Source: Cryptomeria japonica
Taxonomy: Eukaryota > Streptophyta > Pinopsida > Cupressales > Cupressaceae
Assembly (NCBI RefSeq): GCF_030272615.1
Contig: NC_081413.1
Span: 23,438,501 to 23,502,500, forward strand
DNA: 64,000 nucleotides
Direction: 5' to 3'
Positions 10,683-21,977 of the stretch are shown piece after piece; position 1 is the stretch's first letter, and the number at the start of each line of letters is the position of its first letter. Both the position numbers and the translations under genes were made by a program. Under the pieces are notes generated by a model. The model did not search any database. It was not told where the DNA came from and was given only the letters and a program-made list of their open reading frames with translations.

Positions 10683-10924
10683 GAAGGTAGGGATTGAGGA
10701 AAAGGGAGGGAGAGACTAGAGAGAGAGATAATGTTGATAGGAGCATGTTGATTACTAAAATTTGATTGTATAAAATTTATTATATATTCTAAAAACTAGA
10801 ATCTACATTAGAAATCCTAGAGATCTAGAACTAGTCTCAAACGTCCTACTAATATATACATAAATTATAACTTGAAGTATAGGAAATGTGACATAAATAT
10901 AAATGTTATATGTTATGTATATAT

Positions 10925-12217
10925 TGTTGGATAATGTTGTTGTTAGGATATGTTGTTGTCATTAATGTCAACATATTCTTGCTCTAGTGATTGCAGATTA
11001 TCTTATTGAGATTATGGTTCGGTATATGGAGTATTTATAGAATCATTATATTCTTCTGTATTGGTTTTGGTGATCCGAGAAGCTTAATTGATCATATCAT
11101 ATGATCTGGTTTTGCAGTTTGTTTTTTTGATCAGTGCTTTTTAGAGTTCAGTATTTCCTCTGATATATTTTGGTGTGATCAGATCTTGAGATGAGTTTTT
11201 GGGATTTTTTTGGAATGGTCTTGTGTATCTTCATTTTAGATGGTTTGTGATTTGGTACCCCGCAAGTTATCTTTTCTTCGTGACAGTTGTTGTTTTTTGA
11301 GTATTCTTGAGGTTCAGATGTTGATCGATGAAGATTTGATAAGTGGTGTTGGTGTAGCTATTACTGATGATTCTAACATGTTTGCTGGTGTTTATTAATT
11401 GTGTCATATTTGTTTCGGTGATCCACATTGATCGTTGTGCAAGTTTTTGGTGATTTTGCTGAACCAGTGATGATCTTCATGTTATGTGGTTTTTGTGGTG
11501 GTGTAGCATGTTGTGGTTGATCTTGGCATGATTTTCGCTGGTGTTGCATGTTTGGGAATTTGAATTAGGTCCATGTTATGTCATATATATCATTATATTG
11601 GTTCGGTGGTCGATCTTTGTATCATGTGATGTAATTTTATAATCGTGAGTTGAGGGTTTAGCCAACCTTGTTGATGAATTGTACAAATAGGTGATATTGC
11701 CATGTAATTTAGATGTCAAGGTTGTGTTTAGATTTTCAGAGAGTGGTGTATGTGTGAACAAGTGATTCATCCTTCAACATTGTGATTGAGAAAATATTAG
11801 TGTTGCAGAGAAGACAATTGTGCTTAACTGGAATTGTCATCAGGCATTTACAGATGCTATTATTGCAGTTCATTCCTTCTGAATTGTAGTTTGAATCTTA
11901 TTGTAATTCAGTGAGACTTCCCTGAGGGTTGTAGCTTTCCGAGTCATTATATTTTGAGCAGTGAGCTCTAGGCAGTGTGCTTGAATGCATGTGCATTCCC
12001 CATTGTAATATTTTCACATACTACTACAGACTATCATCTCATTGTGAGTAGGTTCCCACCATGGTTTTTCCCTTAATCAGATTTTCCACGTCAAAATATT
12101 GGTGTTGTGTTTTGTGCTATCAATTTTCTTATCTTTGTTATTGTTGCAGTTTATCAGATCTATATTTGTGGTTAAGTTTGTAGAACCGGTGAAAACAGAT
12201 TCACCCCCCATCTCAGT
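10925..12217 (+). repeat. 5' LTR of the deleted copia element
   Basis: Starts TGTTGGATAATG. Near its end it has 'ccacgtcaaaatattggtg', then 'gattcaccccccatctcag', the C-rich block found near the 3' end of copia-type LTRs elsewhere here (25088, 34545 and, on the minus strand, 56940). The exact end is lost in the deletion joint at about 12217-12222. Confidence 0.75.
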
Positions 12218-12221
12218 TTTC

Positions 12222-12836
12222 CTTGCTATGTGTATGGCTGCTAGATATCAAGTTGATCCGAAAGAGAGTCATGTCACTATTGTAAAGAGAATATTCAAAT
12301 ACTTGAAGGGAATTGTGGATTATGGTTTGTGGTATCTGGGGAGTGATGATTTCATGTTATGTGTTTACACTGATGCTGATTGGGCTAGTGATGTTGATGA
12401 CCAAAAGAGTACCTCTGGTGGTGCATTCATTTTAGGTAAGAAATTGGTTTCATAGGCTAGTAGGAAACAAGATTCAGTGTCCTTATCTACTGCTGAAGTT
12501 GAGTACATTGTTGTTGCTAGTAACTGCACTCAGGTAGTTTGGATGAAGCAAATGTTGAAGGATATGAGAGTTATCTATGATGAGACTACTATCATATATT
12601 ATGATAATTCCAGTGCTATTAATATGTCAAATAATCTGACGCAACATTGAAAAAATAAACATGTGTCAATCAAATATCATTACTTGAGAGAAAAAGTCAG
12701 TGAAGAGGAAGTGAAGTTGGAATATGTATCTACAAAGGAACAAATTGCTGATATTTTCACTAAGCGTTTTCCTACAGATACATTTGTATATTTGAGAGAC
12801 AAGTTAGGGATATCTACCCCTCCCAATGAGAACTAG
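12222..12836 (+). pseudogene. Copia RNase H domain remnant
   Basis: RNase H removes the RNA strand of the cDNA hybrid during retrotransposition. One frame carries the Ty1/copia signatures in order: YLKGIVDYGLWY, YTDADWASD (catalytic Asp), KSTSGGAFIL, SLSTAEVEY (catalytic Glu), YYDNSSAI, KHVSIKYHYLRE and QIADIFTK, then a natural TAG end at 12834. Two in-frame stops (TAG at 12453 in the VSWASRKQ-type motif, TGA near 12647) disable it. The TAG replaces a usual Trp codon, which fits G-to-A decay. Confidence 0.9.
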
Positions 12837-13150
12837 ATGCATTGAGTTGCATCAATCCAGTGGACATCACAGTCTTATTTATTTTTATCTGGATTGATGA
12901 GTTGGTCCTACTCCTTTGGTGGAGTAGCTTGTTGGATTGGTTATCTATTTATTGGTGAGAGAATCATGATTTGTTTATCAAAGGGGAAAGTAAGTTTGGA
13001 TCTTTGGCATTGTTGTCAAAGAGGGAGAGAAGCATGTGAAAAACTGTTTTATCTGATTGATCTTAGGGGGAGTTTGTTGGAGATGTTTTCTTTCTTTACA
13101 TTAATTGTTTTTCACATTCATCTGTTGCCATCAATGCAAAAGGGGGAGAT
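12837..13150 (+). other. 3' internal tail of the copia element
   Basis: Non-coding stretch between the RNase H stop and the 3' LTR with three purine-rich runs ('aggggaaag', 'ttagggggag', 'caaaagggggagat'). The last, at 13138-13150, directly precedes the LTR and is the likely polypurine tract. Confidence 0.7.
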
Positions 13151-13733
13151 TGGTGCACATTGTTGTTGTTAGGATATATTGTTGTCATTGATGTCAACAT
13201 AACCTTGCTCCGGTGATTACAGATTGTCTTATTGGGATTATGGTTTTGTGTATGGAGTATTTATAGTATCATTATATTTTTTTGTATTGGTTTTGGTGAT
13301 CTGGGAAACTTAATTGATCATATCATATGATTTGGTTTTACAGTTTGTTTTTCTGATCAGTGCTTTGCAGAGTTCAATATTTCCTTCGGTATATTTCAGT
13401 GTGATTGGATCTTGAGTTGAGTTTTGGGGATATTGTTTAGAATGGTCTGGTGTGTCTTCATTTTAGATAGTTCATAATTTGGTGCCTTGCAAGTTATCTT
13501 TTCTTTATGACAGTTGCTATTGTTTGAGTATTCTTGAGGTTTAGATGTTGATCGATGAAGATTTGATAAGTAGTGTTGGTGCAGCTATTATTGATGATTC
13601 TAATGTTCTTGATGGTGTTTCCTAATTGTGTCCTATTTTTTTTGGTGATCCACATTTATCGTTGTGCGAGTTTTTGGTGATTTTGTTGAACCGATGATGA
13701 TCTTCATGATATGTAGTTTTCCTGGTGGTGTAG
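13151..13733 (+). repeat. Truncated 3' LTR of the deleted copia element
   Basis: Starts TGGTGCACATTG and follows the 5' LTR for about 580 bases before ending abruptly at 13733. The remaining ~700 bases of the LTR are absent from the window. Confidence 0.8.
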
Positions 13734-14470
13734 TGGTGCAGGGCACACATCACTCCAAGAAATTTTGGTTTGTTCTAAGTTTTTGTGTTGTCTTTCAAGT
13801 TGTAATAATGGACCAACCATTTGCGACTCAATGGAGCCATGGTTGAGTGTCCATGTTTTTGTTGAGCTCAGGATGTTATTAGTTTAGGAAGTTGTGATGT
13901 TGATGTTGGTCATAGATGCACTATTCTAGAACGGAGTCATCATGTAATAGGATGCAAGGCATTTTTTAGGGTCTCCTAGAATGCATTAAGGGCCTTTTAG
14001 AGCCTCCAAGTATAGTAAAATGCAAAGTTACATCTTAAGGTTCAAAAAATGTAAAAAGTTGTTAAGCAACATTGCAAAAGTTGCATTTTTTATGTTGGCG
14101 GTGAAGAAGTTGGTTCAAACCAACTAAACCAGGTAGTTTAAATCCTAAGAAATCATCATTGTACGGGTTAGAAGATCTGAAATGCAAAAGCAAGTTTTGG
14201 AGTTGTAAGGAAATCTTGTTTTGACACCGTTTTGACAATTTTTTTTGTGTTGTACGGTCCAGTACGGACTTGTCAAAAGAATCTCATTGCAAGGCATGAG
14301 AGTTTGTTGATTCTACATTTCAACAAGGTATATTATCAATTTTGATTGTGTCTAGTTGCAGAGATTCAATTCATTCTCTGTGACTAGGTGCAAAACCCTT
14401 GACAACAAGGGTTTAAGCAAGAAATGGCTCTAACCTGAGCATCCATTGATGGCACCAGTTGTAATCATGT
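13734..14470 (+). repeat. LTR-like segment starting TGGTGCAGGGCACAC
   Basis: Begins exactly where the copia LTR breaks off. Its start resembles the LTR start of chromovirus C (TGGTGCAGGAGCACC on the minus strand). The length and lack of frames fit an LTR, but I cannot fix its right end and find no matching duplication. A plus-strand chromovirus LTR is the best guess. Confidence 0.4.
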
Positions 14471-14582
14471 GGAATGCTAGGTTAGGGTCTCTAAATATTT
14501 TTAGATTAGGTTGTGTTATTTTTCATACCTTTGCATTGAAGCTACAATGATACCCTAGGCTCACAGTTAGGAATTGGTGAGA

Positions 14583-15841
14583 CTAGGACAATAAGAGATG
14601 TGCGATTTTAGGGCACATATGGATTGGTAGAAGGGAAGTTGACATATGGTTAGAGTCCTGATTGAATGACCTTTTATAATACTTGGTTGGTTTTTGTAGG
14701 TGTTTTGACTGGTGAATCTTTCCAAAGCCATCTTTGCAAGTCACCCGGGGAGGCCTAAAACCCTTAAAAATAGGACAATATTGGAAACCCCATGTGTACA
14801 GAGAACCCATATGGAATTTTGAAATATTGTATGTAACTTTGAAAAGGGTGTCCATAAATGTAATTTTTTTGTGGCCTTGTGTGGGAAGATTTCAAACTAA
14901 GCCTTGAAAACCGTGATAGGAGGGCTAATTGCATTAGGCCTATTTGGAGCCTGGTAGAGACAAAATAAGGACGTAAGTCCTGCATTGTATAGATATTTTT
15001 ATCATTACCAGTCTGCATGGTCATCATTTGTTGTTGCAAATTTTGTAATTGTTGTGTCAAAATATCTGTTTGGGTCAAAGGTACACCTTGTGTTTGTGTA
15101 TGTCCCACAAAAGGATTTGTGGTTGAATATAGGAGCTTGTTGGAAGGTACCATGATTATAATTTTGTGTGTTGTGCGTTCCACTAGGTACCGTGAAATAA
15201 GTGATATGCGAACCCTTTTTTAGTTGAGTTGTACTTGTATTGGTAAGACCTAGATTTGCATTTTGGTGACTATATGTCGATCCTATAGAATAGGAAATCG
15301 AAGGCTGGGTTACACTTGTTGCTTGTGTTTGAATAGGTGCTGAGACACTTGATATTATCGGTATGCTATGTGTTGGTATACTAACATTTATCGCCGAAGA
15401 TGATGCACTTGTTTGAAAGTTTGTATTTGTATTGACATTTGTTTGGATAGGTACATTTTGAGGAAAACTTGAGGTCGTTGCTTGCATTTGTGTTATGGGC
15501 GGTGTTTGACTATTATCTTGACCTAAATTTTTTCCTGGTGGTACGATCTTTGTGACATCAAAATCTTCAGATAGTTTCACCCCATTTTGTAATAACACAG
15601 AGAGATATTTGTCCCTATCACTATGTATAAGTGCATCTAAGATCATAAAGACGTGTGGATCTTCTTGAGCTGACTCAATTTCTTCTTTTGTTAAATGTTG
15701 TTGTAATTCATTTAGGGTAGACATTGCCTGAGAACCTGATTGTTGACTAGTTGATATGTCCATATTCCAAGTTGGATTTACAGATTGGTCGTTGTTTGGG
15801 TCCATTATACCTTTTGCCTTTTTTGACCTTGTGATAGGCAT
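14583..15841 (-). pseudogene. Gypsy gag-like remnant (element D)
   Basis: An ATG at 15841-15839 opens a 278-codon frame beginning MPITRSKKAKG, followed by a short acidic helical part and a long Ser/Thr/Gln/Asn-rich region. A frameshift near 15005-15180 moves the sequence to a second frame with QQLQNLQQQMM, and a third segment (to 14583) has FKGFRPPRVTCKDGFGK. Composition and layout suggest the gag of a Tat-like gypsy element; no zinc knuckle is visible. The rest of the element is cut off by the LTR-like segment on one side and by chromovirus C on the other. Confidence 0.55.
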
Positions 15842-16018
15842 TTAAGACTACTATATGAGGGTGGTTTTATGCAAGACGACGACTAGTGCTAGATAGTAGA
15901 TGTAGGTATGAGGTATGCAAAACTAGACTAAACTCTCTATTGAGGATTTTGACGCGAGACCTGTTGAGTATTTCTGGATTTCTGTAATGCAAGTTTTTCC
16001 ATATGTTCTCTAATTCAC
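15842..16018 (-). other. Leader fragment upstream of the D gag
   Basis: 177 bases between the gag ATG and the edge of chromovirus C. No primer site or LTR is visible; the insertion of C probably separated them. Confidence 0.4.
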
Positions 16019-17270
16019 TGTTATATGCACTGTCACTACTAATTCACTGTCTTATCTGCACTTTGAATGGTTAGAACTTCATGGAAACTTCACCAATGCA
16101 TGTGTCAACCTCCAAACAACATTTTTATCCCTTGTCACAAGATGCCAAAGCATGAACATACTCACAAAGCAATTTTGGATTAAAAAAGACATTAAATTTC
16201 CAAAACAGGGTGCTCGCTGCCAGCTACAACTCAACACATTTACAAGGCAAAGAAAAAAAATTTTGGAGCTCCAAATGCCTCTAAAACTCCAAGAATACTA
16301 GTGCAGACCTCTGCCTTAAGTTTTCTCACTCAAATTGACCTTTGAGCACAAACAAGTTTGCTCTTTGTTCACATTTGCTAGCCAAATCCATCTCCAACTT
16401 GCCTAGCATATGCTCAAAAGCACTTCTTTTGCACAACCCTGACCAAAATATGAAATATTTACACTGTAAATATGCAACACAACTTGTCTAAGTCCACCCA
16501 TGGGAGCCCAAACTTGGATTTAGACAAGTTGATGCAATTTGGAGTCCAAAACCCTTGACAGGACAGTCAAGGAGCAAAATGAAAACAACTTTATAAAACC
16601 AACTTCCAAATGCACAACCTGCAAACTAATTACATGAAGAGAATTGAATATACAATAAATCCACTTTCCAAAAGGTACAATACGGAAAAGAGAAGCCCCA
16701 ATATGGACTGCTATGGAGCTCAAAACATGAGAAAAGTCAAAAAATTGCTTGCTCTTTCAATTGATTATGATAGAAAGTATAGAAGACAAACCTATACCAA
16801 GAAGAGGGAGGCATATAAATATAATTTTAAGGTATTTATCAATTCATGTATGGACATAAGGCATTTTTGTCTTCTTTTTACAAAAAGTGTCCAAAATGAC
16901 AACTTTTACAAGCAAGAATGACAACTTTTGTTGCTCCAAGTGGCAATTTGAGCAACCTAACTCAACCAACCTTCCAAAATCACCTAGGAATGATTAAAAA
17001 CTCTTTCTAAACATGTTTCAATTCTTTTCAAATCATGGCTAATCCTATAAGGCGATTTTCCACTTTTTAGCCTTATTTAGCCTAGGAGCACAAAACTGAC
17101 AACTCAAACCTTAGGAAAACAAAACTTGATCCCACAAGCAAAAAATAAGATCAAACATCTATGAAATGAATCAAAACAACCTAAGACAACATTTCAAAAC
17201 TAACAAGACACTTAAGCATGAAAAATACCAAAAATAGAGAGTATAAGCAAAGCTAGGTGCTCCTACACCA
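16019..17270 (-). repeat. 3' LTR of chromovirus C
   Basis: 1,252 bases; on the minus strand it begins TGGTGTAGGAGCACC directly after the purine run CTTTGGGGGAGTA and ends GCATATAACA. Confidence 0.93.
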
Positions 17271-17334
17271 TACTCCCCCAAAGACAAAGAAGTCACGTGA
17301 CTCTATGAGGTAGCAAAGAAGAAGGAATTCTAGA

Positions 17335-18180
17335 CTAAGAGAACTCAGACTCATGAACCCAAGTGGCTTCTAAAAGTGGTTTATCTTTCCACTTGATGAG
17401 ATGCTCCATGTACACTTGATGGTGAGTCCTCTTGTAAACTCTTGAGTCCAACACTTGTTCAGATTGAGGAATGGATGGAGGAGGCAAATATAGGTCTGAA
17501 AGTGACTTGTGAACATCTAAAACTCTATCATCCTCCCGAGGAAGCTGACCTTTGAATGCCACCAAATCTGAAACATTGAAAATAGGAGACAAAGAAAGAT
17601 AAGTAGACAAATCAATTTTGTATGCATTAGAACCATACTTACCCAATATCTTGCAAGGACCTATCCACCTCATTTGGAGCTTGTTGGGAACTCCCTTTTG
17701 CAATCTAGACTTATTCAAATGCACCATCACAAAGTCCCCAACTGAAAATTGAACATCCCTCTTTGATGCATCCACTCTAGCTTTCACTTTCTGTGAGGTA
17801 TCCTGAAGAGTATTTTTCACTTGATCATGAACTTCCTTCATTGATTGAGCCATGTCATCTATTGTACCACTCTTTTTCTGCAAGTTACCAAGATCCCTTA
17901 ACTCCATGACACCCCTTGGGTGCATACCATAAACAATTTCAAAAGGACTCTTACCAGTTGACCTGTTAACACCATCATTGTATGCAAATTCTTCCTGATG
18001 AATGAGTCGATCCCAACTTTGGCCATATTCCTTTGTAAAACACCTTAAGAGGTTTCTAAGAGTCCTATTGACCACCTCAGTTTGGCCATCAGTCTGTGGG
18101 TGATAAGTTAAACCAAAAGAGAGATTAGTACCCAATCTTTTCCACAATATCTTCCAAAAATGGCCAAGAAACTTAACATC
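17335..18180 (-). pseudogene. Chromovirus C integrase C-terminal half with chromodomain
   Basis: This continues the upstream pol frame after a TGA at about 18181. Seen in order: the catalytic Glu in YHPQTDGQTEVVNRTL, the YGMHPRG motif, the GPY/F-like segment (MRWIGPCKILGKYGSNAYKI), and at the C-terminus a chromodomain-like stretch (YMEHLIKWKDKPLLEATWV). Chromodomains of this clade can direct integration to particular chromatin. The frame is open over 270 codons and ends at 17335, 65 bases before the LTR. The separating TGA sits where SDRDVKF is expected, a CGA-to-TGA change. Confidence 0.93.
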
Positions 18181-20016
18181 TCAATCAGAAACAATGCTAG
18201 AAGGTAAACCATGGATTCTAATCACTTCCTTGAAAAATAAATAAGCTATATGACTAGCATCATGTGTAGTTTTGCAAGGAATAAAATATGCCATCTTACT
18301 AAATCTATCCACAATCACAAAAATGCTATAAAAAACAGCTTTAGTCTTAGGTAAGCCTACCACAAAATCCATGCTAACACATTCCCAAGGCCTTGTAGGA
18401 ATTGGAAGAGGCTGATAAAGACCAGCATTAGAAGTAGTACCTTTTGCCTTCTGATAAACCATACATTTCTCCACATACCTTCTAACATCTCGCTGCATTT
18501 TAGGCCAATGATAAAAATGTTGCACCAACTCCAATGTTTTGTCGAGACCAAAATGTCCACTCAAACACCCATTGTGCTTTTCTTGAATCAGATTCTCCCT
18601 CATTGAGCTTTTAGGAACACATAGTTGCCCACCTTTAAACAACAACCCATTTTTCAAAGTATAATCAACATATTCACTATGAAAAGAATTATCAAATGCT
18701 TGGCAAGCCTTATAGATGGCTGCAAAATCTTCATCATCAGGATACATTCCTTTGAAGCACTCTATGCCAATACTCTGAACCTGTACTTCCTGCATTGTTA
18801 GAAGCCTTCTACTCAAAGCATCCGCTACTTTATTGGATTGTCCTTTCTTGTGCTTAAGAGTAAAAGTGTATGATTGTAAGTACTCAACCCATTTGACATG
18901 CCTATGATTTAGCTTATCTTGTGAATTCAAGAAACTCGAAGCCTGATTATCTGTATAAACAACAAACTCCTTTGGAAGCAAATAATGTCTCCATTTTCTA
19001 AGTACTTGAACTAAAGCATAGAGTTCCAAATCATAGGAAGAGTACTTCTTTTTAGCATCATTCAATTTTTCACTAAAGAAAGCTACAGGTCTATTATCCT
19101 GACTCAACACTACACCTACTGCAATATTACTAGCATCACATTCAATAGTAAATAACTTGTCAAAACTAGGAAGTATAAGCACTGGTTGAGAAGCAACCTT
19201 GGTTTTCAAAAGTTCAAACCCCTTGTTTGTTGCATCTGTCCATTGAAACTTTACCTTAGCTCCACCTTTTATAGTATCAAGCATTGGTGCACAAATTTCA
19301 CTAAACCCTCTAATGAACTTCCTGTAGAACTGTGCTAAGCCATGAAAACTTTGGACATCACTTGCTGATTTGGGTGTAGGCCAATTTGTGATGGCTTCCA
19401 CCTTGGTTTTATCCATTTTCAAATCTCCACCTGAGATCACAAAGCCAAGATAAACCAATTCCTGTTTCATAAAATCACACTTTTCCAAATTGATTGTCAC
19501 TTGTTCATCATATAATTTGTTCAAAACAATTTCAAGATGCTTCAAATGCTCTTCTTTAGTTTTACTGAATATTAGTATGTCATCTAAGTACACCACTACA
19601 AATTTACCAATAAACAACACTTCATTCATGAGTCTCATGAATGTACTTGGGGCATTAGAAAGACCAAATGGCATAACTAGCCACTCATAAAGACCCTCAT
19701 TTGTTTTGAAGGTTGTTTTCCATTCATCACCTTCTTTTATCCTGATCTGGTGATAACCACTCTTGAGATCATTTTTTGTGAAATACTTTGCATCTCCCAA
19801 ACAATCCATCAAATCCTCAATCCTCGGAATAGGAAATCTATACCTAATAGTGATTCTATTAATGGCTCTGGAATCTATGCATAATCTCCATGTACCTCCT
19901 TTCTTAGGTGCTAAAACTGCAGGTACTGCACAAGGACTTATACTCTTTCTTATCAAATTTTGATCTAGGAGTTCTTGCACTTGTCTTTCCACTTGTTTGC
20001 TCTGCTCAGGTGTCAT
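18181..20016 (-). pseudogene. Chromovirus C RT, RNase H and integrase N-terminal half
   Basis: A 611-codon open frame. The RT part has GTWRLCIDSRAIN, NDLKSGYHQI, VMPFGLSNAPSTFMRLMN and the active site VVYLDDILIFS. RNase H follows with TIECDASNIAVG and FVVYTDNQ. The integrase zinc finger (HNGCLSGHFG ... CMVYQ) has the last Cys replaced by Tyr. Then comes the core MDFVVGLPKT with the first catalytic Asp, up to IVSD with the second. The first ATG at 20016 is internal to the polyprotein, not a true start. Apart from the zinc-finger change it is well preserved, better than gag. Confidence 0.95.
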
Positions 20017-20064
20017 CTTATAGGCTGCTTTGTTTGGTAAAGAGGCTCCTGGTATGAAGTTTAT

Positions 20065-20265
20065 CTAATGGCTAATGGCTCTAGGAGGTGGTAAGGTTGC
20101 AGGTGTTCCATCCCTTATAATTTCTTTAAAGTTATCAAGTATTTGTTTAACTTCTTGTGGTATTTCAACCTTCTTCTCTTTCTTTTCTTCCTTGGGTGTC
20201 ACTATGAGTGCAAATCCCACTCCTTTACCCTCTTCAAGTGTGTTAATAAACTCTTTCTCATTCAC
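20065..20265 (-). pseudogene. Chromovirus C linker between protease and RT
   Basis: A 66-codon open segment in the pol polyprotein, rich in Lys/Glu (PKEEKKEKKVEIPQEV), followed by a typical pre-RT segment, ILDNFKEII ... LPPPRAISH. The usual motif continues as 'HxIxFIPGASLPNKAAY' across a stop near 20064. It shows the polyprotein was once continuous from protease to RT. Confidence 0.7.
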
Positions 20266-20565
20266 TATTAAAACATTCTGATTCTTTGACCTGCTACCCT
20301 CTTTCTCTTCATTTATAGGCTGAATTTTGTATGTAACACCATCCTTCTAAAATGAGTAGGATTTCTTTTCACCATTGTGTATGGCTTTCCTGTCAAATTG
20401 CCAAGGTCTACCAAGTAGATGGCAAGCATCCATTGGAAGAATATCGCATAAGATCTTATCTTGATACCCTCCTATAATGAATTCTACCCATGTTTGTTAA
20501 TTGACAAGAACATGTTGCTCCCTATTCAACCATGTGGCTCTATAGGGATGTGTGTGAGGGATTCT

Positions 20566-20814
20566 TTATAGCTTGAGTTTCCTCACTACTTCTTCTGAAA
20601 CTATGTTATCTATGGATCCTGAATCAATGACCACCTTGCATACCTTTCCCATGATCTTGCACTTAATTCTAAACAATGACCTTCTTTGAATAAGTTCCTC
20701 CTTGACTGGCTCATTTATCAAGACTCTTCTCATCATCAAACTCTCCCCATCTTCTAATGTTAAGCTCACTTCATGAGCTTTGCTGCTTGCTACATTTTCT
20801 TGCACATAATGCAC
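20566..20814 (-). pseudogene. Chromovirus C aspartic protease
   Basis: Retroviral-type protease that cuts the polyprotein. The active site VVIDSGSIDNIVS is intact about 67 codons into the frame, with the usual cysteine-containing lead-in (FRIKCKIMGKVCK). Downstream, after a stop, the second half is still recognisable (WVEFIIGGYQDKILCDILPMDACHLLGRPW near 20490-20410). The region is broken by at least two stops. Confidence 0.88.
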
Positions 20815-20829
20815 TTTTCTTTCACCTCC

Positions 20830-21977
20830 TTGTGATGAAGCGGGTTTCTCTGGATATCTTTAGGCAGGGTGCCCCAACTTCTGACAGTTGTATCATTTCA
20901 TGGTGGAGAAGTAGGACCCTCTTCCTACTCCACTAGATTTACCTCTACCTGGGTTGCTAGATCCCCTTCTTCTTAGCTGCTCTTGCTATATGAATCCCCA
21001 CTTTGCTCAATAAGCTTGGATTCTCCTTGGGACCTTTGATCTCCTCTTCCACCAAAACTTCCTCTATGGCCTCTACCATCTCTTCCCCTACCCCTTCATC
21101 TATTTCTTTGTTCTTGCTTTTTCTTATTCTTCTCTTCCACTTTGAGTGCTAGTTGATAACGCTTGTGAATTGTCTGTGGACATAACAAACTCATCTCTTC
21201 TTGTATGTTCCATCTCAATCTATTCAAATACCTTGCTACTCTTATACTCTCATCCTCTACTACCTTGGATCTCATGCATAGTTTTTGAAATTTCTCAGTG
21301 TAGCTACTAACATCTATGTCTTTTTGTCTCAAGTTTTGTCTTTTCTTATGTAGTTGGATTTCATAGTCTTCAGGAAGATAAGTTTCTCTAATTTTGGTTA
21401 CCATTGCTTTCCAGGTGGCTATTGGTTTCTTACCCTCTTTCACCCTTTTCTCTTGGATGAACTTCCACCAAGTTAAGGCTTCCCCTCTCAACCTTGATAT
21501 TTTAACCTTTTGTGCTTCAGTTATTCCATCACATTCAAAATGGTTTTCCAGACCTTCAATCCATTCTATAAGAGCATCAGGATCCATCTTTCCACTGAAA
21601 AGAGCCACTCCCTCTAAGTTTTTACCACTCATAGCTCTCAAAGCCTTCAATAATAGTTCTTGCTCAAAATTAGGGTCAGGTATGGGAACCTCATCTTCTA
21701 TTTCCACCATTTTGTCCTTATCTCCAACCTTATCATTGACTTCCTCAGTCTTAACTTCTACTTCAACTAGTTTTATTGCTAGCTGCTCCAACCTCTCCCT
21801 GAGTGGTCTATTTTCTTCTTCTTGGTCTTTGACCTTCTTGGCTAACTCAACATTAGTCACCATGTTTGCTTCTAAGGATTCTATTGATCCTGAGTCAATT
21901 TTTTTACTCTTTTCACCTGAATCTTTCTCAGGCTCTAATACCACTATGATAGGGAGATTGAGTGAGAAGTTGCCCAA
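20830..21977 (-). pseudogene. Chromovirus C gag with decayed zinc knuckle
   Basis: Gag forms the virus-like particle. The open part (21977-21096) has a coiled-coil-prone N-terminus, then the gag core (LFSGKMDPDALIEWIEGLENHF ... LRGEALTWWKFI ... YLPEDYEIQLHKKRQNLRQ). It is followed by an RG-rich tail and a zinc knuckle near 20890 reading YNCQKLGHPA, whose first and last Cys are lost. The frame opens at TTG in the window; the first ATG is at about 21863, so the original start is uncertain. The stop at 21096 is TGA in an Arg-rich context (probable CGA-to-TGA). A frameshift separates the RG tail from the knuckle. Confidence 0.88.

Larger units (their letters stand above)
9533..10922. repeat. Large imperfect inverted repeat with polypyrimidine/polypurine core
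   Basis: Left arm about 9533-9745, right arm about 10728-10920, roughly 75-80% complementary by eye. An anchor is CAACATGCTCCgATCAACATT (9722-9742) against its near reverse complement at 10731-10751; 'gtcacattt' and 'agtagga' words also pair. Between the arms the plus strand is almost pure C+T from about 9740 to 10405 and almost pure G+A from about 10405 to 10735. The whole could fold back on itself. It resembles a foldback-type element, but no transposase or target duplication is visible. Confidence 0.8.
10925..13733 (+). mobile_element. Internally deleted copia element (LTR, RNase H, LTR)
   Basis: A 5' LTR (10925 to about 12217) runs straight into the RNase H end of a Ty1/copia polyprotein (about 12222-12836), then a 3' non-coding tail with purine tracts and a second LTR (13151-13733). 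Primer site, gag, protease, integrase and RT are missing. The 3' LTR stops at 'ggtggtgtag', where the 5' LTR continues with 'catgttgtgg', so it was cut by a later insertion. LTR divergence is about 11% over a sampled 137 bases, making it older than elements A and C. Confidence 0.85.

Noticed and set aside
10160-10746. Ser/Leu-rich and charged frames across the TC/GA region
   Set aside because: They are translations of microsatellite DNA and exist on both strands.
15017-15223. Plus-strand frame in the element D region
   Set aside because: Antisense to the gag-like frame; cysteine-rich composition comes from the Gln/Asn-rich opposite strand.
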